NCBI RefSeq assembly: GCF_013425525.1
Contig: NZ_JACCKA010000091.1
Span: 1-64,000 of the forward strand
DNA length: 64,000 nt
Direction: 5' to 3'
Source: Luteimonas salinisoli
GTDB taxonomy: Bacteria > Pseudomonadota > Gammaproteobacteria > Xanthomonadales > Xanthomonadaceae
This document shows, one piece after another, positions 58,479-64,000 of this stretch (position 1 is the stretch's first letter; each line of letters starts with the position of its first letter). The translations under genes and the position numbers were made by a program. Under the pieces are notes generated by a model that was not told where the DNA came from, searched no databases, and was given only the letters and a program-made list of their open reading frames with translations.

Positions 58479-58771
58479 GGCGTCCGGTAGCGGCCGAGGC
58501 AGCGCTCGTGCTCGGTCAGCGCATCCCCCTCGGCGTCGATCCGGGCATAGGCCTCGCGCGAAGCCTCCAGGCAGGCCGCGTAGGCCGCCTCCGAGTCCCA
58601 GCGGTCGATCGTCACCCACGGCCCGGTGCCGGTATCGACCAGGAGCTCGGTGCCGAGGTAGCCCGCATACTCCCGGAACAGCGTCGCCCAGCCGCCCTGC
58701 GGGCCATGGAGGGCGCGGAACGCGTCCTCGGCACCGGGACGGACCTGGTATTGCCAGATGATCACGAACAT
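58472..58771 (-). CDS. ABM-type small dimeric protein
   Basis: A 99-residue ferredoxin-like alpha/beta barrel of the antibiotic biosynthesis monooxygenase/DUF family: VIIWQYQVRPGAEDAFRALHG and WVTIDRWDSEAAYAAC. Such proteins may be monooxygenases, heme-degrading or merely binding; no heme ligand is evident here. It overlaps rdgB by ten bases and hemW by seven, so translation is coupled. Confidence 0.82.
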   Translation of the reverse strand: MFVIIWQYQVRPGAEDAFRALHGPQGGWATLFREYAGYLGTELLVDTGTGPWVTIDRWDSEAAYAACLEASREAYARIDAEGDALTEHERCLGRYRTPC

Positions 58772-59379
58772 GGCGGCTCCCCCTGGTCGAACGCGCCGGA
58801 CAGCAGCGGCCGCAGTGCCGCCAGGGCGCGGCCGCGGTGGCTGATGCGGTGCTTGCGCGCCGGTTCGAGCTCGGCGGCGGACAGCCCGGAGCCGGGATCG
58901 AGGAACACCGGATCGTAGCCGAATCCGCCGGTGCCGCGGGGCGCCTCCAGGATCCGGCCCCGCCAGCTTCCCTCGGCGATCAGCGGCCGCGGGTCGTGCG
59001 CATGGCGCAGCACCACGATCACCGCATGGAAACAGGCGCTGCGGCGCGGAGCAGGCACCCCGGCCAGCGCCGCGAGCAGCGCGGCGATGTTCGCCGCGTC
59101 GTCGCCGTGGCCTCCGGCATAGCGGGCCGAGTACAGCCCCGGGGCGCCGTCCAGCGCATCGACGCAGAGGCCGGAATCGTCGGCGAGCGCCGGCAGCCCG
59201 GTGGCGCGCGCGGCATTGCGCGCCTTGAGCACGGCGTTCTCGACGAAGCTGAGGCCGGTTTCCTCGACGTCGCGCACGCCCAGTTCGCCCTGGGCGACGA
59301 ACTCGATGCCATCGTCGCCGAGCAGGTCGCGGAACTCGGCCAGCTTGCCGCGGTTGCCGCTGGCGATCACAAGCTTCAC
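58762..59379 (-). CDS. rdgB: XTP/dITP diphosphatase (RdgB/HAM1)
   Basis: A 205-residue pyrophosphatase that clears xanthosine and inosine triphosphates from the nucleotide pool. SGNRGKLAEF at the N-terminus, ARATGLPALADDSGLCVDAL and GTGGFGYDPVFL are hallmarks. It follows rph by 177 bases, the standard arrangement. Confidence 0.96.
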   Translation of the reverse strand: MKLVIASGNRGKLAEFRDLLGDDGIEFVAQGELGVRDVEETGLSFVENAVLKARNAARATGLPALADDSGLCVDALDGAPGLYSARYAGGHGDDAANIAALLAALAGVPAPRRSACFHAVIVVLRHAHDPRPLIAEGSWRGRILEAPRGTGGFGYDPVFLDPGSGLSAAELEPARKHRISHRGRALAALRPLLSGAFDQGEPPCS

Positions 59380-59556
59380 GGGCGCAGCCGCCGCGGTTCC
59401 GGGCGCTTTCCGCGCGTCGGCGGCGAGCCCTCCGGCCGCGTCGGGCCCCGCACGTGCACGTTCCTTGCGAATCCGGCGTCGCAGCCGTCCACCGCCACGG
59501 CCCCCGGCGCCGGCCGGATCATCGCCGCGCCCCGCCGGCCCGCGCGGCAGTCGCGC

Positions 59557-60282
59557 TCACCGCGCCAGCGCCTCGCGCTGCATGGCGACCAGTTCGGTCA
59601 CGCCGGCGGCGGCCAGTGCGGTCATCGCGTCGAGTTCCTCGCGCCTGAATGCATGTCCCTCGGCGGTGCCCTGCAGTTCGATGAAGCCGCCGCCGTCGTT
59701 CATGACCACGTTCATGTCGGTGTCGCAGTCGCTGTCCTCGGCGTAGTCAAGGTCGAGTACCGGCACGCCGCGCCAGACGCCGACCGAGACGGCCGCGACC
59801 GCGCCGAATACCGGGTCGCGGGTGATCTCGCGGCGCGCCTGCAGCCAGCGCACCGCGTCGACCAGGGCCACGTAGGCACCGGTGATCGCCGCGGTGCGGG
59901 TGCCGCCGTCGGCCTGCAGCACGTCGCAGTCGAGGGTGATGGTGCGCTCGCCCAGCAGTTTGCGGTCGACGCAGGCGCGCAGCGAGCGGCCGATCAATCG
60001 CTGGATCTCCAGGGTGCGTCCGCCCTGCTTGCCGCGCGCGGCCTCGCGGTCGCTGCGGGTATGGGTGGCGCGCGGCAGCATGCCGTATTCGGCCGTCACC
60101 CAGCCTTCGCCCTTGCCGCGCAGGAACGCCGGCACGCGGTTTTCGACGCTCGCGGTGCAGAGCACCCGGGTCTGCCCGAAGCAGACCAGCACCGAGCCTT
60201 CGGCGTGCGCCGTGTAGCCGCGCTCGATGCCGATGTCGCGCAGCTGGTCCGGCGCGCGGCCGCTGGGACGGGAAATGGTCAT
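59557..60282 (-). CDS. rph: Ribonuclease PH
   Basis: A 241-residue phosphorolytic 3'-5' exoribonuclease that trims t[62 protein letters not shown] and [18 protein letters not shown] are conserved. Unlike the frameshifted rph of E. coli K-12, it is intact. It is divergent from yicC. Confidence 0.97.
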   Translation of the reverse strand: MTISRPSGRAPDQLRDIGIERGYTAHAEGSVLVCFGQTRVLCTASVENRVPAFLRGKGEGWVTAEYGMLPRATHTRSDREAARGKQGGRTLEIQRLIGRSLRACVDRKLLGERTITLDCDVLQADGGTRTAAITGAYVALVDAVRWLQARREITRDPVFGAVAAVSVGVWRGVPVLDLDYAEDSDCDTDMNVVMNDGGGFIELQGTAEGHAFRREELDAMTALAAAGVTELVAMQREALAR

Positions 60283-60380
60283 GCAGGAATACCGGGCTGC
60301 GGGCGGGAAAGTCTAGCAGTCCGTCACATGCCCGGGGCGCGGATGGCATACTGCCGGGCCGCCCTGCAGCCCGGACCCGC

Positions 60381-61241
60381 ATGACCAGAAGCATGACCGC
60401 CTACGCCTCGGGCGAGCGCGCCACGCCCTGGGGCACGCTGGGATGCGAACTGCGCGGGGTCAACCACCGCTTCCTCGAACTGGGAGTGCGCGCGCCGGAC
60501 GAGCTGCGCGCTTTCGAGCCGCTGCTGCGCGAACGGGTGGCGACCCAGGTCTCGCGCGGCAAGCTGGACCTGGCGCTGCGCCTGCGTCCGGCGGAAGGCG
60601 CGGACTCGCTGCAGGTGAACACGGCGATGCTCGACCAGCTGGCGGCCCTTGCCGACACCCTGGACCGGCGCCTGCCCACGCTGCGCACCGAACTGACCGC
60701 GCTGCTGCAGTTCCCCGGGTTGCTGCAGTCGCGCGACGTCGATCCGGCCGCCATGCAGGCCGAGGCCATGGCCCTGCTGGACGAGGTGCTGGCGGCATTC
60801 GTGGCGGCGCGCGAGCGCGAGGGCGGAAAGCTCGCGGCCGCGATCGGCGAGCGCGTCGACGGCATCGCCAGGATCGCCGCGGAGGTGCGCACGATGATGC
60901 CGGCGATCCGCGAAGGCCAGCGCGCGCGGCTGGAGGCGCGCGTCGCCGACCTGGCACAGCCGCTCGATCCGGGACGCCTGGAGCAGGAACTGGTGCTGTG
61001 GCTGCAGAAGCTCGACGTCGACGAGGAGCTCGACCGGCTCGACAGCCACATCGACGAGATCCGCAGGGTGCTTGCACAGCGCGAACCGGTGGGCCGGCGG
61101 CTGGATTTTCTGCTGCAGGAGTTCAACCGCGAGGCCAACACCCTGGGGTCGAAATCGGTGGACCGCCGCACCTCCCAGGCCGCCGTCGATCTCAAGGTGC
61201 TGATCGACCAGGTACGCGAGCAGGTGCAGAATCTCGAGTAG
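60381..61241 (+). CDS. yicC: YicC-family endoribonuclease
   Basis: A 286-residue YicC protein: MTRSMTAYASGERATPWG at the N-terminus, LRGVNHRFLEL and the C-terminal FLLQEFNREANTLGSKS and QVREQVQNLE. Family members are RNA endonucleases affecting small-RNA turnover. It heads the yicC-gmk-rpoZ-spoT run. A heptamer array starts directly after its stop. Confidence 0.93.
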   Translation: MTRSMTAYASGERATPWGTLGCELRGVNHRFLELGVRAPDELRAFEPLLRERVATQVSRGKLDLALRLRPAEGADSLQVNTAMLDQLAALADTLDRRLPTLRTELTALLQFPGLLQSRDVDPAAMQAEAMALLDEVLAAFVAAREREGGKLAAAIGERVDGIARIAAEVRTMMPAIREGQRARLEARVADLAQPLDPGRLEQELVLWLQKLDVDEELDRLDSHIDEIRRVLAQREPVGRRLDFLLQEFNREANTLGSKSVDRRTSQAAVDLKVLIDQVREQVQNLE

Positions 61242-61369
61242 CGGGAATGGGGAATCGGGAATGGTGAGCAGCAAGAATAGAACGGGCCCGGAATGGGGGC
61301 GCAGCCGGCTGCGGCGGCGATCGCTGACCCCGTTTACCGATTCCCGATTCCCGATTTCCGATTCCCGGC
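61242..61369. repeat. Heptanucleotide dyad B
   Basis: CGGGAAT-type units at 61242-61263 and inverted ATTCCCG-type units at 61337-61369 fill both ends of the gap between yicC and gmk. The right arm ends five bases before the gmk start, so no usual ribosome site is present and the site may be paired in the mRNA. Confidence 0.85.
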
Positions 61370-61373
61370 CCTG

Positions 61374-62009
61374 ATGCGCGGAACCCTCTACATCGTCGCG
61401 GCGCCTTCCGGCGCCGGCAAGTCCAGCATCGTCAACGCCTGCCTGGCGCGCGATCGCGATATCTGCCTGTCGATCTCGTTCACCTCGCGCGCGCCGCGAC
61501 CGGGCGAGCGGCACGCCGAGCACTACCATTTCATTGGTGCGGACGAGTTCCGGCGGATGATCGATGCCGGCGACTTCTTCGAGTACGCGCAGGTGCACGG
61601 CGACTGGAAGGGCACCGCCCGGCAATCGGTCGAGCCGCAGTTGGCGGCCGGGCGCGACGTGCTGTTGGAGATCGACTGGCAGGGCGCGCGCCAGGTGCGC
61701 AGGCAGGTGCCCGAGGCGGTCAGCATCTTCATCCTGCCGCCGTCGCGGGAGGCGCTGGAAGAGCGCATGCGCAAGCGCGGCCAGGACAGCGAGGAGGTCA
61801 TCCGCCAGCGGCTGGCGGCAGCGCGCGAGGAGATGTCGCACCACGACGAATTCGATTACGTGATCGTCAACGAGGATTTCGCGACCGCCGTGGACGAAAT
61901 GTGCGCCATCTTCGTCGCCAGCCGGCTGCGGCGGCCGCAACAGGCCGGCCGCCATGCGGCGCTGATCGCGGCGCTGCTGGCCGGATCCGCCGGGGAATAC
62001 GCGCCCTAG
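61374..62009 (+). CDS. gmk: Guanylate kinase
   Basis: A 211-residue kinase converting GMP to GDP. P-loop [11 protein letters not shown] (residues 9-19), [21 protein letters not shown] and [13 protein letters not shown] are conserved. The ATG at 61374 follows the heptamer array without a Shine-Dalgarno sequence. Function with SpoT, encoded 650 bases later, meets at the GDP/GTP and ppGpp pool. Confidence 0.96.
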   Translation: MRGTLYIVAAPSGAGKSSIVNACLARDRDICLSISFTSRAPRPGERHAEHYHFIGADEFRRMIDAGDFFEYAQVHGDWKGTARQSVEPQLAAGRDVLLEIDWQGARQVRRQVPEAVSIFILPPSREALEERMRKRGQDSEEVIRQRLAAAREEMSHHDEFDYVIVNEDFATAVDEMCAIFVASRLRRPQQAGRHAALIAALLAGSAGEYAP

Positions 62010-62148
62010 GCCGCTGCGCGACCGACAGGAATGGACCCAACTCTTTGATTTTCAAGGCCAAGCCTTGCGTTCCAGTGGCCGCTGGGCTATCGTTCGCGGT
62101 CCCCTCAACCATCGTTCGCGCGACCCATCGGTCGCCCGGGAGCCCGCT

Positions 62149-62451
62149 ATGGCCCGCATTACCGTGGAAGACTGCCTCGAAGTGGTCGACAACCGTTTCG
62201 AACTGGTCATGATGGCCGCCAAGCGCGCGCGCCAGCTGGCCAACGGCGTCGAGGCGCAGCTGGACAACAGCGAGCACGACGACAAGCCGACCGTGCTGGC
62301 GCTGCGCGAGATCGCCGCCCGCAGCATCGACGACGACTACATCGAGGCCGTGGACAAGGCCGAGCGCGAGCGCAAGGAGCGCGAGGCGCTGGAATGGGCC
62401 GCCGCCGAGGTGGTCGCCGACGACGATCTGTCCAAGGGCGACGACCTGTAG
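62149..62451 (+). CDS. rpoZ: RNA polymerase omega subunit
   Basis: A 100-residue omega subunit. [20 protein letters not shown] and [11 protein letters not shown] are the conserved parts, and ARITVED is the ppGpp-site-1 N-terminus. The acidic tail ([10 protein letters not shown]) is longer than in E. coli. It precedes spoT, as usual. In the 139 bases after gmk no separate promoter is clear. Confidence 0.97.
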   Translation: MARITVEDCLEVVDNRFELVMMAAKRARQLANGVEAQLDNSEHDDKPTVLALREIAARSIDDDYIEAVDKAERERKEREALEWAAAEVVADDDLSKGDDL

Positions 62452-62454
62452 GGC

Positions 62455-62641
62455 CGGGAAACGGGAAGCGGGAATCGGGAATAGCGCCGGCGATTCGCGG
62501 ACGCCCGTGCCGCCCCGTGGCACCCTCCCGGCCGAAATCGACGGCCCCGCTTCGCGGGGCCGTAGTTTTTTGGGGCCGGGAGAGGGTGGGCGGGCGGGTG
62601 CGCATTCGCGATTTCCCATTCCCTATTCCCCATCGCCGGCC
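62455..62641. repeat. Heptanucleotide dyad C
   Basis: Four tandem CGGGAAN units at 62455-62482 and inverted units ATTTCCC, ATTCCCT and ATTCCCC at 62621-62641 flank the rpoZ terminator in the gap before spoT. It shares unit type with dyad B. Confidence 0.85.
62541..62571 (+). terminator. Rho-independent terminator after rpoZ
   Basis: ACGGCCCCGC pairs with GCGGGGCCGT (62541-62550 and 62554-62563) around TTC, followed by AGTTTTTTGG. It should end much rpoZ transcription, so spoT may need its own promoter or read-through. Confidence 0.9.
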
Positions 62642-62660
62642 TTCGCTTTAGGCTCGCCGG

Positions 62661-64000
62661 ATGACGCCGGTCGAAACCGCACAGGAGAACGGCCCGGTCC
62701 CCGCCGACGACGCGGTGCCCGAGTACATGCTCGCGCTCGAACAGGCCACCGGCTACCTGTCCGCCGGGCAGCGCCGGGTGCTGCGGCGGGCGTGGGCGGT
62801 CGGCGCCGCGGCGCACGCCGGGCAGACGCGCAAGTCCGGCGAGCCGTACATCACCCACCCGGTGGCGGTGGCGCGGGTGCTGGCCGAGCAGAAGGTCGAC
62901 CTCGAGACCCTGGTCGCAGCGATCCTGCACGACACCATCGAGGACACCCCCCTGACCCGCGAAGCCCTGGCGGGCGAGTTCGGCGAGACCGTGGCCGAGC
63001 TGGTCGACGGCGTCACCAAGCTCGACAAGCTGCACTTCGGCAGTCGCCAGGAAGCCGCCGCCGAGAGCTTCCGCAAGATGATGCTGGCGATGGCGCGCGA
63101 CCTGCGCGTGATCCTGATCAAGCTCGGCGACCGGCTGCACAACATGCGCACGCTCGGGGCGCAGTCGGCTGAGGCCAGGGAGCGGATCGCCCGCGAGACC
63201 CTCGAGGTCTATGCCCCGATCGCGCAGCGGCTGGGCATGAACCTGATCAAGGCCGAGCTCCAGGACCTCGGATTCCGCGCGCTGCATCCGATGCGCCACG
63301 CGGTGCTGCAGAAGCGCATCCGCGCCCAGCCGCTGGTGCGCCGCGAATCCCTGGCCAAGATCGAGGCGCAGCTCGCCCAGCGCCTGACCAACGAGGGCCT
63401 GCAGTACCGCCTGGTCGGCCGGGTGAAGTCGCCCTGGAGCATCTACAACAAGATGCAGGCCGAGGGAAAGACCTTCGACCAGGTGATGGACGTGTTCGGC
63501 TTCCGGGTGATCGTGCGTACGGTGGCCGAGTGCTACCACGCGCTCGGGGTGGCGCACTCGGTCTACAAGCCGCTCGACGGGCGCTTCCGCGACTTCATCG
63601 CCATCCCCAAGGCGAACGGCTACCAGTCGCTGCACACGGTGCTGTTCGGGCCCTACGGGGCGCCGATCGAGGTGCAGATCCGTACCGAGGAGATGGACCT
63701 GATCGCCGAGCGCGGCATCGCCGCGCACTGGGCCTACAAGCATGGCGGCAGCCCGACCAGCGCCCAGACCCGCGCGCACTCCTGGATCTCGAACCTGCTC
63801 GAGTCGCAGAGTTCCACCGGTTCGTCGCTGGAGTTCCTGGAGAACGTCAAGGTCGACCTGTTCCCCGACGAGGTCTACCTGTTCACGCCCAAGGGCGACA
63901 TCCTGGCGTTGCCGCGCAACGCCACTGCGCTCGATTTCGCCTATGCGGTGCACACCGACGTCGGCAACCACGCGGTGGCGGCGCGCGTGGACCGCAAGCT
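62661..64000 (+). CDS. spoT: Bifunctional (p)ppGpp synthetase/hydrolase SpoT, 3' end outside the window
   Basis: The first 446 codons of a RelA/SpoT homologue; the frame is open to the window edge. The hydrolase HD domain is present with HDTIED at about residues 90-95 and KLGDRLHNMRTL. The synthetase region has RVKSPWSIYNKM, DVFGFRVIV and NGYQSLHTVLFGP with EVQIRT, all looking active, so a bifunctional SpoT is likely. A TGS domain starts at VYLFTPKGDILALP. The C-terminal ACT domain would lie downstream. It controls ribosome and growth programmes with RpoZ. Confidence 0.93.
   Translation, partial: MTPVETAQENGPVPADDAVPEYMLALEQATGYLSAGQRRVLRRAWAVGAAAHAGQTRKSGEPYITHPVAVARVLAEQKVDLETLVAAILHDTIEDTPLTREALAGEFGETVAELVDGVTKLDKLHFGSRQEAAAESFRKMMLAMARDLRVILIKLGDRLHNMRTLGAQSAEARERIARETLEVYAPIAQRLGMNLIKAELQDLGFRALHPMRHAVLQKRIRAQPLVRRESLAKIEAQLAQRLTNEGLQYRLVGRVKSPWSIYNKMQAEGKTFDQVMDVFGFRVIVRTVAECYHALGVAHSVYKPLDGRFRDFIAIPKANGYQSLHTVLFGPYGAPIEVQIRTEEMDLIAERGIAAHWAYKHGGSPTSAQTRAHSWISNLLESQSSTGSSLEFLENVKVDLFPDEVYLFTPKGDILALPRNATALDFAYAVHTDVGNHAVAARVDRK

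Overview
The window looks like chromosomal DNA of a high-GC gammaproteobacterium of the Xanthomonadaceae/Lysobacteraceae (Lysobacter/Luteimonas type). The evidence is the 16S-tRNA-Ala-tRNA-Ile-23S-5S operon, a pyrophosphate-type phosphofructokinase, GTAG-type REP palindromes, heptanucleotide intergenic dyads and the conserved rph-rdgB-hemW, yicC-gmk-rpoZ-spoT and zapA-6S RNA-fau neighbourhoods. Almost every base is accounted for by compact housekeeping operons; no phage, integrase, transposase or CRISPR array was seen.

Layout. 1-5.3 kb: an aldo-keto reductase, then a Fur-boxed heme-uptake cluster (hemP, TonB-dependent receptor, an unknown cytoplasmic protein, DUF6607 protein). 5.3-9.2 kb (minus): a lipase-like hydrolase and an ECF sigma / anti-sigma-like / double-PDZ / small membrane protein operon whose last gene is broken by a C7 tract. 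9.3-13.6 kb: qmcA-nfeD facing lemA-htpX, separated by two unusual hairpins; the protease gene seems to start with CTG. 13.6-17.9 kb: a serine beta-lactamase-like protein, then a three-gene operon of an unknown protein, a KaiC-like double ATPase and a diguanylate cyclase. 18.0-19.5 kb: a histone H1-like Lys/Ala protein with a long structured leader and about 1 kb of gene-free DNA. 19.5-28.1 kb: gcvT/gcvH, PPi-phosphofructokinase, adk, a membrane protein, mpl, a LON-domain protein and a DedA-PAP2-LssY fusion.

28.2-40.1 kb: a small kinase-like protein, an SDR, a potassium-channel-like protein, an acetylornithine aminotransferase, a second Fur-boxed TonB receptor, a GTAG-REP array, a transsulfuration enzyme, a HAD hydrolase, hemL, thiE, a rubredoxin, a SirB1-family protein and a DUF192 protein. 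40.2-45.9 kb: the rRNA operon with twin promoters, processing stems and terminator. 46.1-48.8 kb (minus): zapB-like, zapA, 6S RNA, fau, EVE protein and rpiA. 48.8-57.2 kb: a PAS-GGDEF-EAL protein, UPF0149, two M24 peptidases, and a PilZ/DUF1631 pair. 57.3-64 kb: hemW, an ABM-type small protein, rdgB and rph on the minus strand, then yicC, gmk, rpoZ and a truncated spoT on the plus strand.

Themes that link the genes are iron/heme handling (hemP, two TonB receptors, hemL, hemW, rubredoxin), nucleotide second messengers (two c-di-GMP proteins, PilZ, SpoT), cell-envelope quality control (lemA/htpX, qmcA/nfeD, ECF/PDZ, Mpl) and stable-RNA control (rrn, 6S RNA, RNase PH). All functional calls are by reading sequence only; no database search was possible.
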